Positions 53,015 to 61,897 of a stretch of DNA of 64,000 nucleotides are shown one piece after another. The position numbers and the translations under genes were made by a program. Under the pieces are notes generated by a model. It was given only the letters and a program-made list of their open reading frames with translations, had not been told where the DNA came from and searched no databases. The stretch lies in NCBI GenBank assembly GCA_903925005.1, contig CAIYDX010000219.1, forward strand, positions 1 to 64,000. The letters run 5' to 3'. Every line of letters begins with the position of its first letter. Within the stretch, counting starts at the first letter, position 1. This DNA is from an uncultured Geobacteraceae bacterium (GTDB taxonomy: Bacteria > Desulfobacterota > Desulfuromonadia > Geobacterales > Pseudopelobacteraceae).

Positions 53015-54174
53015 CAGGCTGCCTCCTTACGCTTTTTTGCCGATAAGGCCTTGAAGAAGCCGAGTACGCCGTCCGGCATGAAGAGGATCACTACTACCAC
53101 CAGGATGCCGTAGATCAGGACATGGGCGTGGGAGAGATTCTCCATCAGGAAGTTACCGAAAGCAGAATCGGCACTTACCATGCCTGACGAAATAAGACTT
53201 TCTCCGATCATGTTGCTGCGCAGCGCCTCGGAGAGCGGTACCAGCACCAGCGCACCGACCACGGGGCCGAAGATGGTGCCGATACCGCCGATGATGCTGA
53301 TAAGGACGATCTGCACGGAAAGGTCCAGCGACAGTACGGTGGTCGGGTCAACAAACTTGATGTAGATAGCGTAAAAGCTGCCCGCAAGCGAAGTCAGCAC
53401 GGCAGATATAGCCAGGGCACTGTTCTTATAGAAAGCCAGGCTGATTCCCAAAGAGTGTGCCGCATCCTGATCCTCGCGAATGGCCTGAATAAAGTAACCC
53501 AGCTTTGAGTTCTGAACCATCCATGTCACTAGAATGGTAAACAGTGCCAGCAACAGTCCAATGTAATAGAAGGGAACCTTGTTGCTGAAATCGGTGATTA
53601 CCCTGCTTCCGATAGTGAAGGGGGGGAGCGTGGATATCAGAATCCCTTCGGCGCCCTGGGTAATGCCGGCCAGGTTCAGGACAGTGATACGGACTATCTC
53701 GGCCACAGCTATCGAGGCGAGGACGAAATAGGGGCCGCGGAGTCGAAAACAGATGCTTCCGATTATCAAGGAGAGGATCAGCGCGGCAATCATGCCGACG
53801 AATATTCCCGACCAAGGGTGCAGATCATGCGCGCTCAACATCAGTGAACTTAAACGGGAGTTCTTGGCAAGCTCCTGAAGCTCAAGCAGTTTGTCCGAAT
53901 CGAACTGCGACGCGTTCATAACGATCAGGGTTCCGTAGGCTCCTGCGCCGAAGTAGGCTGCATGTCCCACGGAGTATTGTCCGGCGTAGCCGCCAATAAG
54001 ATTCCAGCTTTCTCCCATTATGATGCTGAGGAACAGGAGGACCATGATATGCCGCGCATAGGGGCTTTCAATATAGACGGGAAAAGCGAACATCAGTAAG
54101 ACAATCACTATGAATGCAATCAGAGCTAACGAAGAAACGCCGCGCCGATTATTGAGGATACTGAAGCAATTCAT
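53014..54174 (-). CDS. livM: branched-chain amino acid ABC transporter permease LivM
   Basis: A 386-residue permease with about nine membrane helices and the family motif [20 protein letters not shown] near residue 63, plus [20 protein letters not shown] at the ATPase-contact loop. A polar insertion around 100-125 ([20 protein letters not shown]) is longer than in typical LivM. It pairs with LivH to form the membrane channel. Confidence 0.93.
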   Translation of the reverse strand: MNCFSILNNRRGVSSLALIAFIVIVLLMFAFPVYIESPYARHIMVLLFLSIIMGESWNLIGGYAGQYSVGHAAYFGAGAYGTLIVMNASQFDSDKLLELQELAKNSRLSSLMLSAHDLHPWSGIFVGMIAALILSLIIGSICFRLRGPYFVLASIAVAEIVRITVLNLAGITQGAEGILISTLPPFTIGSRVITDFSNKVPFYYIGLLLALFTILVTWMVQNSKLGYFIQAIREDQDAAHSLGISLAFYKNSALAISAVLTSLAGSFYAIYIKFVDPTTVLSLDLSVQIVLISIIGGIGTIFGPVVGALVLVPLSEALRSNMIGESLISSGMVSADSAFGNFLMENLSHAHVLIYGILVVVVILFMPDGVLGFFKALSAKKRKEAA

Positions 54175-54191
54175 GCGTTAACGGCCTCCGC

Positions 54192-55061
54192 TCAGGTTCT
54201 TGACGTGCCCATCAGTCCGGACGGCTTGATGAGCAGTACCAGCAGAAATATTGCGAATACCACGACGTCCTTCCAGTCGGACGATATATAGGCGGCACCC
54301 ATTGATTCGACCACGCCGATAATAACGCCGCCCAGCGTGGCGCCGACAATACTCCCCATGCCTCCCAGAACGGTAATGACAAAAGCCTTGAGGGTGAAGG
54401 CGCTGCCGACCTGGGGGAAGATGTAATAGGTCGGCGAGATCAGAGCCCCGGCGGTTCCGGCCATCGAAGCGCCGATGCCGAAGGCCAGAATTGACATCCA
54501 TTTTACGTTGATCCCCATCAATTGGGCGGCTTCGCGATCCTGTGCAGTGGCGCGAATAGCCTGGCCTGTGTCAGTCTTCATAAGAAACCAGTACAACGCC
54601 GCAGAAATCGCAGCCGTAATCAAAAACGAAATGGCCAGCGGCTTGGAAACGGACAGACCCGCCAGACGGAAGCTGGAGGATGAGTACGAAGTGGTCAGTA
54701 TCTTGTAATCCGAGGTGAAAGCCAGCATCATGCTGTTGCTCATTATCAGCCCCATGCCTATGGTGAGCAGGATCTGGTTTTGAGGCAGTGCCCCCAGGAT
54801 CCGGTTGATGAACAGCTTTTGCAGTATTGCGCCGAAGACGAACATCAACGGTATGGTTACGAGCACCGAGACAAAGGGATCGATCCCGAGCAGCGTAAAC
54901 AGGAAATAGGTCATGTACATTCCGACCATCATGATTTCGCCGTGGGCAAAATTAATGACACGCATGACTCCGAAGATGATGGTCAGGCCGATGCCGATCA
55001 GGGCGTATACCCCGCCGATCAAGATGCCGCTGATAAGGGATTGCAGAAAAAGGATCATCAA
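54192..55061 (-). CDS. livH: branched-chain amino acid ABC transporter permease LivH
   Basis: A 289-residue permease with about eight helices and the conserved GGVYALIGIGLTIIFGVMRV near the N-terminus, NFAHGEIMMVGMY, and the ATPase-contact segment AAQLMGINVKWMSILAFGIG. It lies between livK and livM. AGAAACT-like spacing gives a modest ribosome site. Confidence 0.94.
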   Translation of the reverse strand: MMILFLQSLISGILIGGVYALIGIGLTIIFGVMRVINFAHGEIMMVGMYMTYFLFTLLGIDPFVSVLVTIPLMFVFGAILQKLFINRILGALPQNQILLTIGMGLIMSNSMMLAFTSDYKILTTSYSSSSFRLAGLSVSKPLAISFLITAAISAALYWFLMKTDTGQAIRATAQDREAAQLMGINVKWMSILAFGIGASMAGTAGALISPTYYIFPQVGSAFTLKAFVITVLGGMGSIVGATLGGVIIGVVESMGAAYISSDWKDVVVFAIFLLVLLIKPSGLMGTSRT

Positions 55062-55092
55062 GTTTCTCCCGAAGCGGAAGTGACGGGAAGTA

Positions 55093-55114
55093 GGCGCGGT
55101 TTTGCAACCGCGCC
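55093..55114 (-). promoter_or_regulatory. intercistronic hairpin between livK and livH
   Basis: A perfect nine-base stem GGCGCGGTT / AACCGCGCC with a four-base loop, 18 bases after the livK stop, without a T run. Such hairpins commonly protect the message of the binding protein and keep it in excess over the permease parts. Confidence 0.65.
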
Positions 55115-55131
55115 CGGATGGTCAACTATAA

Positions 55132-56283
55132 TTACCACTTGAATGGATAAACAGATTTCCTGGTCGCAAATTTGGCCGGGAAAACGGTTTCGTACAGGCC
55201 GTTCTGTACCTGCTGCACAAGCATCATATGGTTGTTTTGGTTGGTATAACCGGCATAGTCGGTGAACTTGACCTCGCCCATGATGCCATTCCACTGGCCC
55301 GATTTCAACCCGGCGCGGGTCTTTTCGCGGTCACCGCCATTCTTGGCTGCCGTTTCGGCCATGATGATCATGGCTTCATAAGCGCAGGCGGCATGATATG
55401 AAGGTACCTTGCCGAATTTTGACTTATAGAGATTGTAGAAGTTGCGCGCGCCGGGCCAATTTACATCCTCGGTCCACTGAGTGCTTGAGAAAACCAGATT
55501 GGAAATATTCTTCTGTGCCAGGAACTGAGCCGTGGTAAAGCCCGCCCCCGCGCCCAGGAAAGCCTTGGGTTCCAGGCGGATCTCACGCGACTGCCGCATG
55601 AGAGTTATGGCATCGACCTCATAGGAAACCATAAAGACCAGATCCGGATTGAGGATCTTGATCTTGGTCAGGGTAGAGCGGAAATCAGGAGCCCCTTTCT
55701 GGTATTTCTCGTCGGCTACTTCCTGTATTCCCAGTTTTTTTGCATATTCCTTGGCCGTTTTTACCGTAGAGATGCCGAAGTCGGTATTGGCATATACGTA
55801 GGCAATGGTTTTGGGCTTGTCAACGGTAAGTATCGCATCCATCAGCACGGAAGAGTAGACATCCGCCGGAGCATTTAGGCGAAATACATATTTATGCCCC
55901 TTGCGTGTGATCTCCTCTTTTGCCGCAGCCGGAATCAATTGGGGCAGCTTGTATCTGTCTGCCTGGCTGGCTACCGCGTTTGCACAGGCCGAAGTATACG
56001 GACCGACCACGCCGACAACGTTATCGCGAGTGGCCAGTTTTTCAAAGGCGGAAAGGGATTTTTCCGGCTTGCCGGTATCGTCTTCTTTGATTAACTCAAC
56101 GTCGATCCCTTTTTTCTTGAGGTATTCCAGCGCCATGGTTACGCCGTTGGTCAGATTTTCGCCGATAGGGGCCTCGGCGCCGGTAATTGTGTTTATGAAA
56201 CCGATTTTTACCTTTGACGCCTGGGATACGCCTGGAAGGGCAAATCCTAATACAAGTGCCGTAACCGCAATTTTCCTGAACAT
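55132..56283 (-). CDS. livK: branched-chain amino acid binding protein LivK
   Basis: A 383-residue periplasmic binding protein with a signal peptide (ALVLGFALPGVSQA) and the type I fold of LIV-binding proteins: KIGFINTITGAEAPIGENLTN minus its ends at the N-terminus, VVGVVGPYTSACANAVASQ in the hinge region and TIAYVYANTDFGISTVKTA in the second lobe. It delivers the amino acid, or an aromatic or amide relative, to LivHMGF. It is the first gene of the operon. GGGAGG precedes the ATG. Confidence 0.94.
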   Translation of the reverse strand: MFRKIAVTALVLGFALPGVSQASKVKIGFINTITGAEAPIGENLTNGVTMALEYLKKKGIDVELIKEDDTGKPEKSLSAFEKLATRDNVVGVVGPYTSACANAVASQADRYKLPQLIPAAAKEEITRKGHKYVFRLNAPADVYSSVLMDAILTVDKPKTIAYVYANTDFGISTVKTAKEYAKKLGIQEVADEKYQKGAPDFRSTLTKIKILNPDLVFMVSYEVDAITLMRQSREIRLEPKAFLGAGAGFTTAQFLAQKNISNLVFSSTQWTEDVNWPGARNFYNLYKSKFGKVPSYHAACAYEAMIIMAETAAKNGGDREKTRAGLKSGQWNGIMGEVKFTDYAGYTNQNNHMMLVQQVQNGLYETVFPAKFATRKSVYPFKW

Positions 56284-56322
56284 ACCTACCTCCCTTGAGT
56301 GTGATAGTTCATATCTGATTCA

Positions 56323-57150
56323 TTATATCACAAAAAACCGCCGGTCCATCTCTTCAAGCCCCAATGAATGCAGGACTTCGTGCCGTTTCTCGGACGGACG
56401 CCGGCGTGGCAGATCTTTATAGCTGGCGATAATCAGTTCGTTTTTCATTGAATGCTCCCATCCCACCAATTCGGTTACGTTGACCTGATAACCATGCGCC
56501 TCCAGCTGCAGACAGCGCAGGACATTTGTGACCAGACTGCCGAATTCGCGAGTATGCAGCGGGTGCCGCCATATCTCGGACAGGCTGTTCGAAGCGCCAA
56601 CCGCAGCTTTGTTCTTGCGAAGAACGGCTGCTACTTCAGCCTGGCAGCAGGGAACCAGCACAACAAAGCGGGCCTTTTTCTTCAGGGCAAACATGATGGC
56701 ATCATCAGTCGCGGTGTCGCAGGCGTGCAGCGCGGTGACGACATCTACCTTTTCAGGAAGTGCATCCGAATCTATAGATTCGGCAACGGAGAGATTCAGA
56801 AACGACATGCCGGCAAACTGAAGCCGTACGGCAAGCGCCCGTGATTTTTCGACCAGTTCCTCGCGGGTTTCAATGCCGAAAATATGCGAACCGTCGTCTT
56901 GATATTTGAAAAACAGATCGTAGAGAATAAAACCCAGGTACGATTTACCGGCACCATGATCGACCAGAGTAATTCCGGGATGATCCTGTTGAACCTCTTT
57001 CAATAACGGTTCAATGAACTGATAAAGATGGTTGACCTGTTTGAGCTTGCGTCTGCTGTCCTGATTCAGCTTGCCGTCGCGGGTGAGAATATGCAGTTCT
57101 TTCAGTAGCTCAAGTGATTGCCCCGGTTTTATTACATGTTTTTCTGTCAT
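56323..57150 (-). CDS. SAM-dependent methyltransferase (METTL25/Methyltransf_32-like)
   Basis: A 275-residue protein with a SAM motif VDHGAGKSYLGFILYDLF (near residue 85), FGIETREELVEKSRALA, and the pair TALHACDTATDDAIMFAL and VLVPCCQAEV, the hallmark of a methyltransferase group that includes eukaryotic METTL25-like proteins. The ATG at 57150 lies two bases after the aguB stop; an earlier in-frame start at 57249 would be inside aguB. The substrate is unknown; protein or RNA is likely. Confidence 0.83.
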   Translation of the reverse strand: MTEKHVIKPGQSLELLKELHILTRDGKLNQDSRRKLKQVNHLYQFIEPLLKEVQQDHPGITLVDHGAGKSYLGFILYDLFFKYQDDGSHIFGIETREELVEKSRALAVRLQFAGMSFLNLSVAESIDSDALPEKVDVVTALHACDTATDDAIMFALKKKARFVVLVPCCQAEVAAVLRKNKAAVGASNSLSEIWRHPLHTREFGSLVTNVLRCLQLEAHGYQVNVTELVGWEHSMKNELIIASYKDLPRRRPSEKRHEVLHSLGLEEMDRRFFVI

Positions 57151-57152
57151 TT

Positions 57153-58037
57153 TCAGTCTCTGAACCGTTTCAATAAATCGCCGTAAGCGTCGATCCTCCG
57201 GTCCCGAAGAAACGGCCAGATGCGGCGTACCTGTTCGCTCCGAGCGCAATCGATTTCAACCATAATGATTTCTTCACACTCTTGTGAGGCTTCCGCAAGA
57301 ATTTCTCCTTGCGGCCCGGCCGCAAAACTGCCGCCCCAGAACTGAATACCGACATCAGCTCGCTCTGGTGAGCTTTCAAAACCGACCCGATTGACGGACA
57401 GAAGCGGTAGGCCGTTTGCGACCGCATGTCCGCGCTGCACCGTGACCCAGGCATCATATTGCCGACGCTGCTCTTCCTTTGTATCTCCAAGGTCCCAGCC
57501 GATGGCGGTCGGATAGATCAGCAGATCCGCTCCCGCCAGAGCCATCAAACGGGCCGCTTCGGGATACCATTGATCCCAGCAGACCAAGACTCCCAGCGTG
57601 CCGACAGAGGTTTTAACCGGATTGAAGCCGATGTCGCCGGGGGTGAAATAAAATTTTTCATAGAACCCGGGGTCATCCGGGATATGCATCTTGCGGTAGA
57701 TCCCGGCAATGGAGCCATCCTTTTCGAGTACAACCGCCGTATTATGATACAGACCAGCGGCACGGCGCTCAAACAGAGACGCAACGATAACCAGACCCAG
57801 TTCTCCGGCCAGTTTTCCCAATGTATCGGTTGAAGGCCCGGGGATCGGTTCGGCCAGATCAAACAGGGGAGGGGACTCAACTTGACAGAAATAGGTGGAG
57901 GCGTGCAGTTCCTGCAGCACGATTAGTTGCGCACCGGAAGCCGCAGCCTGGCGGATCATCCGCGCGGTTTCTGCAAGATTTTCGTCACGGCTGCTTCCGC
58001 AGCTCTGCTGAATCAACGCAACTTTCAGCATCTTCAT
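57153..58037 (-). CDS. aguB: N-carbamoylputrescine amidase
   Basis: A 294-residue nitrilase-family enzyme with the Glu-Lys-Cys triad in VLQELHAS, YRKMHIPDDPGFYEKFYF and LVCWDQWYPEAARL. The stretch after the lysine is characteristic of N-carbamoylputrescine amidohydrolases. It turns N-carbamoylputrescine into putrescine, carbon dioxide and ammonia. It overlaps the agmatine deiminase gene by four bases, so both steps from agmatine to putrescine are coupled. Confidence 0.94.
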   Translation of the reverse strand: MKMLKVALIQQSCGSSRDENLAETARMIRQAAASGAQLIVLQELHASTYFCQVESPPLFDLAEPIPGPSTDTLGKLAGELGLVIVASLFERRAAGLYHNTAVVLEKDGSIAGIYRKMHIPDDPGFYEKFYFTPGDIGFNPVKTSVGTLGVLVCWDQWYPEAARLMALAGADLLIYPTAIGWDLGDTKEEQRRQYDAWVTVQRGHAVANGLPLLSVNRVGFESSPERADVGIQFWGGSFAAGPQGEILAEASQECEEIIMVEIDCARSEQVRRIWPFLRDRRIDAYGDLLKRFRD

Positions 58038-59059
58038 GCCAGCACCCCCTGAGGAAGCTGCATAGTCACGCAGTGCAGGGAACCATGCTGTTCAAGCAGC
58101 GGCAGGCAGTCGATGCCGATTATTTCGCGCCCCGGGAAAACCTTGGCAATGCACGCAAGAGCGGTACTGTCATTCTCGTCATCACGGTAGGTCGGCACCA
58201 GTACCGCACCGTTTATAATCAGGAAATTGGCATAGGTTGCCGGCAGTCTGTGGGCCTGTTCGTCAAAACGGGCCATGGGAAAGGGGAGGGGAACAAGCCG
58301 ATAGGAGGAACCGTCCGGAGCAAAAAACGATTTAAGCTCGCCTTCCATCAGTTTCAGCGGTTCAAAATGCTCATCAAGAGGGTTCTCGCACGCCTGATAA
58401 ACAATCGTGTTGTCCGGACAGATACGGGCCAGGGTGTCGATATGAGAATCGGTATCATCGCCGGCCAGGCCTCCGTAATTAAGCCAAAGAACGCGTTTTG
58501 CCCCAACCAGCGAGGCCAGCGCCTGTTCAATCTCACTTTTGTCCAATTGAGGATTGCGGTTTGGCGAGAGGAGGCAATCGGCGGTGGTCAGGATTGTCCC
58601 AAGGCCGTCGCTTTCAATGCTGCCACCCTCCATGATTAATCCGATCGTATTCAGGTTTGGTTGCAGGAGCCCTTGCTGTTTGAGACGTTTTGAAATCAAG
58701 TTGTCATAATATGCCGGAAATTTGAGTCCCCAACCGTTGAATCCAAAATCCATCAAAGTGGGCTTGTTGTTGTAGATAACTGTAATAGGGCCGAAATCAC
58801 GCGCCCATGTATCGTTATTCGGAATTTCAGCAATGGTGACTCTGTTCAGGTCAATTCCGGCCTTATCAAGATATTCGGCTGCAGACGCTGCGTGCGGCGC
58901 TGTCAGCAGAACCCGTTCAAAGCGGGTGATATGACGGATAATATCGACAAACACCGGACGGACATCTTCAAGCATATAAGCCCAATCGGTTCCTTCATGC
59001 GGCCAGGCCATCAGCACGCCGTCTTGAATTTCCCATTCGGCGGGTAATCGAGGATTCAT
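58034..59059 (-). CDS. aguA: agmatine deiminase
   Basis: A 341-residue member of the peptidyl-arginine deiminase-type agmatine deiminases, with MAWPHEGTDWAYML at the N-terminus, NNDTWARDFGPITV, LIMEGGSIESDGLGTILTT, DDTDSHIDTLARI and the terminal cysteine region QHGSLHCVTMQLP. It converts agmatine to N-carbamoylputrescine, the substrate of the following enzyme. No arginine decarboxylase gene is in the window. First gene of the operon. Confidence 0.93.
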   Translation of the reverse strand: MNPRLPAEWEIQDGVLMAWPHEGTDWAYMLEDVRPVFVDIIRHITRFERVLLTAPHAASAAEYLDKAGIDLNRVTIAEIPNNDTWARDFGPITVIYNNKPTLMDFGFNGWGLKFPAYYDNLISKRLKQQGLLQPNLNTIGLIMEGGSIESDGLGTILTTADCLLSPNRNPQLDKSEIEQALASLVGAKRVLWLNYGGLAGDDTDSHIDTLARICPDNTIVYQACENPLDEHFEPLKLMEGELKSFFAPDGSSYRLVPLPFPMARFDEQAHRLPATYANFLIINGAVLVPTYRDDENDSTALACIAKVFPGREIIGIDCLPLLEQHGSLHCVTMQLPQGVLA

Positions 59060-59185
59060 GGTATTATCTCCAGTATGTTATTCACTAAAGCAAGTAAATC
59101 TGCGCCGCCACTATAGAACAGTTAACCATTACCATGCAAGACCTGACATTGTGTACTGTGTGCTGAGCTGCACCTTTTCCACGGC

Positions 59186-59221
59186 ATATTATGTCAAAGT
59201 ACTTTGTACTTGACATAATAT
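59186..59221. promoter_or_regulatory. operator-like inverted repeat
   Basis: ATATTATGTCAAAGTAC (59186-59202) and GTACTTGACATAATAT (59206-59221) are inverted copies except for one extra A, separated by three bases. The right arm contains TTGACA, a perfect -35 element. It could be a repressor site of a lost or small gene. Confidence 0.5.
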
Positions 59222-59226
59222 ATCTT

Positions 59227-59331
59227 ATGAGACATTTCTTGAAAGCTGCTCTGGTGGACGACACTCGATTATCTAATGGGTTGGTTGAATTACTTGGGTG
59301 GGATGCTACAGCTATGACAGAGGTAAGTTAA
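59227..59331 (+). pseudogene. 34-codon ORF, possible gene remnant
   Basis: ATG-started ORF with predicted start MRHFLKAALVDDTRLSNGLV, directly behind the inverted repeat. It has no ribosome site and no recognised relatives, and ends where the opposite small ORF ends. It may be a relic of a gene once controlled by the repeat, or noise. Confidence 0.25.
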
Positions 59332-59495
59332 CTATACATTTCTGAAAACTCAAGTCGATCAGGGTGTGTGCAAAAGACATTACCGTAGCCTTTGACCTTT
59401 AGATACGGACAAAGATCACGTCCTTGTGTAGTTCTCAAGCATAAAAATTTATCTGTCTCGCCAATTCGGAGAACTTTGCACTGTTTTGGGTCCAT
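59328..59495 (-). CDS. small four-cysteine protein, unknown function
   Basis: A 55-residue ORF starting MDPKQCKVLRIGETDKFLCL with cysteines at 6, 19, 29 and 42 and a CP...FCTHPDRLEF end. The even cysteine spacing (12, 9 and 12 residues between) and normal composition suggest a small metal-binding or zinc-ribbon-like protein rather than noise. The ribosome site is weak and the only good start is the ATG at 59495. Unrecognised. Confidence 0.45.
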   Translation of the reverse strand: MDPKQCKVLRIGETDKFLCLRTTQGRDLCPYLKVKGYGNVFCTHPDRLEFSEMYS

Positions 59496-59679
59496 ATTTA
59501 TGAGCTATCACACTAGGTCTTAATGTGCAATTAATTTAATAATGGAGTGCGTGAATGAGGTCCCATTATTTGATATAGTACGAATGCGGATCTCTAATAC
59601 AATTAGCTTGCATTTTCAAGGTACTATCAAGTAATGTATCGAAATTCGTATCAAACGTATCTGAGGAGCCGGTTAACGT

Positions 59680-59898
59680 ATGAGCAAAGAAGAAGCGATT
59701 GAAGTTGAAGGTACAGTTATCGAACCGTTGCCAAACGCGATGTTCCGCGTAAAACTTGAAAATGAACATGTTGTCCTTGCTCATATTTCCGGCAAGATGC
59801 GTAAATATTTTATCAAGATTCTTCCGGGCGACAAGGTTACCGTCGAGCTTTCTCCCTACGATCTCACACGAGGCCGTATTACCTATCGCGCTAAATAA
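59680..59898 (+). CDS. infA: translation initiation factor IF-1
   Basis: A 72-residue protein with the S1/OB fold of IF-1: [39 protein letters not shown] and the terminal [15 protein letters not shown], full family length. It binds the ribosomal A site during initiation. GAGGAG lies 15 bases ahead of the ATG. Confidence 0.97.
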   Translation: MSKEEAIEVEGTVIEPLPNAMFRVKLENEHVVLAHISGKMRKYFIKILPGDKVTVELSPYDLTRGRITYRAK

Positions 59899-59985
59899 AG
59901 CTGCCTACTCTCTGATATATCTGTACAGGCCCGTCCATTTGTGGAGGGCTTGTCTTGTTTCATAAATACACTGTGCGAGGAACGA

Positions 59986-60549
59986 ATGTATACCGTAGCT
60001 GATTTGAAAAAAGGTTTGAAAATAATTCTGGATGGCGACCCGTATCTGGTTGTGGCTTTTGATTTCGTGAAACCGGGCAAAGGCCAGGCTCTGTACCGCA
60101 CCAAGATGCGCAACATGATCAATGGCTCGCTTCTTGACAGGACATATCGGTCCGGCGAATCATTTGAACCGGCCAGCCTCGAAGAGCGTACAATGGAATA
60201 TCTCTATAAAGAAGGTAATCACTACACCTTTATGGATCAGCAGACATATGAGCAGGTCGTAATGGAAGAAGAAACCATGGGTGATGCCAAAAACTACCTC
60301 CTTGAGAATCTGAAGGTCGAGGTAATGCTCTTTGGAGAAAAGGCCATCGGCATTTCTCTGCCCAACTTTGTAAATCTGCGCGTAACCGCGACTGAGCAGT
60401 GGGCCAAGGGCGACACCAGCGGCAATGATTCCAAGCCGGCCACCGTTGAAACCGGCTATGTGCTGCGGGTCCCCCCTTTCATCGAAGAAGGCGAGCTGAT
60501 CGTCATCGATACCCGCACCGGCGAGTACTCGACTCGCGTCAAGGGATAA
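59986..60549 (+). CDS. efp: elongation factor P
   Basis: A 187-residue EF-P with three beta-barrel domains. The modification loop reads FVKPGKGQALYRTK, with lysine 32 at the position that is beta-lysylated in other bacteria. The C-terminus (RTGEYSTRVKG) is the usual end. It rescues ribosomes stalled at proline runs. The ATG at 59986 with GAGGA upstream replaces an upstream in-frame start at 59941. The lysyltransferase gene follows after three bases. Confidence 0.97.
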   Translation: MYTVADLKKGLKIILDGDPYLVVAFDFVKPGKGQALYRTKMRNMINGSLLDRTYRSGESFEPASLEERTMEYLYKEGNHYTFMDQQTYEQVVMEEETMGDAKNYLLENLKVEVMLFGEKAIGISLPNFVNLRVTATEQWAKGDTSGNDSKPATVETGYVLRVPPFIEEGELIVIDTRTGEYSTRVKG

Positions 60550-60552
60550 ACC

Positions 60553-61461
60553 ATGAAGATGGACGCCTTGCAGTTGCGGGCGCATGTAATCAAAACTGTA
60601 CGTGATTTTTTTTGGGACAGGGGGTTTCTCGAAGTTGAGACCCCCTATCTTATTCCCGCCAACGCCCCTGAAGAACATATTAATCCGGTTGCCGCCCTCC
60701 CCTCCTGGCAGCTTCAGACCTCCCCCGAAATCTGCATGAAACGCCTTCTCTGCAGAGGTCACCAGAAAATTTTCCAGATATCCCGCTGTTGGCGATCCGG
60801 CGAACGTGGTTCCCGTCATCTCTCCGAGTTTACCATGCTGGAATGGTATCGGGCCGATTCTGATTACCAGACTCTGATGGCCGATTGCGAAGAGCTGCTG
60901 CAGCATGTTGCCGCAGTCTGTCTGCCAGATAACCATTGTTTTAAACACGATTCGTCAGAAATCAATCCATTTGTCCCTTGGCAGCGCATAAGCGTCCAGG
61001 AGGCGTTTTTACGTTTTGGACAGGTTGACGTATTGGATTGTCTCAGAAAAGGTCTTTACGAGGAAATTTTGACGTCTGTCATTGAACCTGCGCTTGCCAT
61101 GCTTGACTCGCCGGTAATATTGCTGGATTATCCGACCGAGTTGGCTGCCTTGGCTCGCACAAAGCCTGGAAACAGAGAACTGGCGGAACGTTTTGAATTG
61201 TATGTCGGCGGATTGGAGTTGGCGAATGGTTTCAGCGAACTTAACGACCCGCTAGAACAGCGCCGACGGTTTGAAGAAGCCAATTCTGCCCGGAGTAAGG
61301 CTGGTCAGGTTGTGTTGCCGCTGCCGGAGCCTTTTCTTGGTATGCTGGAATCAATGCCGGCGTCGGCCGGAATTGCTCTGGGGGTTGACCGGTTGGTGAT
61401 GCTGACGGCAGGAGTTGATACAATCGATGAAATCGTAGCATTTACTCCTGAGGAGTTGTGA
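60553..61461 (+). CDS. epmA: EF-P--lysine lysyltransferase EpmA (GenX/PoxA)
   Basis: A 302-residue class II synthetase core without an anticodon-binding domain. Motif 1 is near DRGFLEVETPYLIP, motif 2 is FQISRCWRSGERGSRHLSEF, and motif 3 is GIALGVDRLVMLTAG. The size and the adjacency to efp identify it as EpmA, which attaches (R)-beta-lysine to EF-P. Its partner, the aminomutase, is encoded 0.9 kb further on, beyond a toxin-antitoxin pair. Confidence 0.96.
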   Translation: MKMDALQLRAHVIKTVRDFFWDRGFLEVETPYLIPANAPEEHINPVAALPSWQLQTSPEICMKRLLCRGHQKIFQISRCWRSGERGSRHLSEFTMLEWYRADSDYQTLMADCEELLQHVAAVCLPDNHCFKHDSSEINPFVPWQRISVQEAFLRFGQVDVLDCLRKGLYEEILTSVIEPALAMLDSPVILLDYPTELAALARTKPGNRELAERFELYVGGLELANGFSELNDPLEQRRRFEEANSARSKAGQVVLPLPEPFLGMLESMPASAGIALGVDRLVMLTAGVDTIDEIVAFTPEEL

Positions 61462-61618
61462 TAGTCTGCCTGGTAGGCTTTCAGGTTATCTTTCGTAAAA
61501 ATTACGCCCACTTGGCTGATCGATTGCTTGGCAGTACCTTGAGATCATCCAGTAATACTGCAAGATCAATGTATTCAAGTCCCGGTGTGGAGGGTGAAGA
61601 GGTCAACTAAATAGCTTT

Positions 61619-61897
61619 TCAATGTGCAATTGGAACCTGTTTTCGCTTGTTTGGTACGATGTTAATAAGCATCCTTAAAGCATTGTTTACAGCCTCAGCA
61701 TTAGGAAAAAATACCTTGACGTCTTTGTCGAGCACGACAGCATCCTTATCGGGGATAAAACGTTGCACAGTTACCGTTCCGTCATCATGACCAATTTTAA
61801 CCGTATGTCCCCTGCGATAACTCTCGCAGTGTTTTCCTCGAACACCGCCGGAAAAATCAACCGGTTTTATTTCGGCTACCTTATCAACCTTTTTCAT
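61619..61897 (-). CDS. antitoxin partner of the BrnT-type toxin
   Basis: A 92-residue basic protein beginning MKKVDKVAEIKPVDFSGGVR. A KHCESYRRGHTVKI segment and a C-terminal FPNAEAVNNALRMLINI helix resemble short antitoxins found behind BrnT-like toxins. It overlaps the toxin gene by 14 bases, the usual operon form. AAGGA lies ahead of the ATG. It probably neutralises the toxin and represses the shared promoter. Confidence 0.72.
   Translation of the reverse strand: MKKVDKVAEIKPVDFSGGVRGKHCESYRRGHTVKIGHDDGTVTVQRFIPDKDAVVLDKDVKVFFPNAEAVNNALRMLINIVPNKRKQVPIAH

Larger units (their letters stand above)
59060..59679. other. 620-base gap with inverted repeat and two small ORFs
   Basis: The longest gap in the window, noticeably AT-richer than its flanks. 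It holds an inverted repeat at 59186-59221, a 34-codon ORF at 59227-59331 (plus) and a 55-codon cysteine-containing ORF at 59328-59495 (minus). The part from 59540 to 59679 serves as the infA leader; TTGCAT (59608-59613) and TAATGT (59632-59637) with an 18-base spacer could be its promoter. No tRNA or other RNA gene was recognised. Confidence 0.6.

Noticed and set aside
57821-58639. 272-codon open frame on the plus strand
   Set aside because: Antisense to aguB and aguA, both with complete catalytic motifs.
59540-59634. 30-codon ORF upstream of infA on the plus strand
   Set aside because: No ribosome site, and it overlaps the probable infA promoter.
61512-61616. 35-codon TTG-started frame on the minus strand (contains LEYIDLAVLLDDLKVLP)
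   Set aside because: Sensible composition, but no ribosome site, no recognisable family, and a stop codon directly in front; probably a gene remnant at most.
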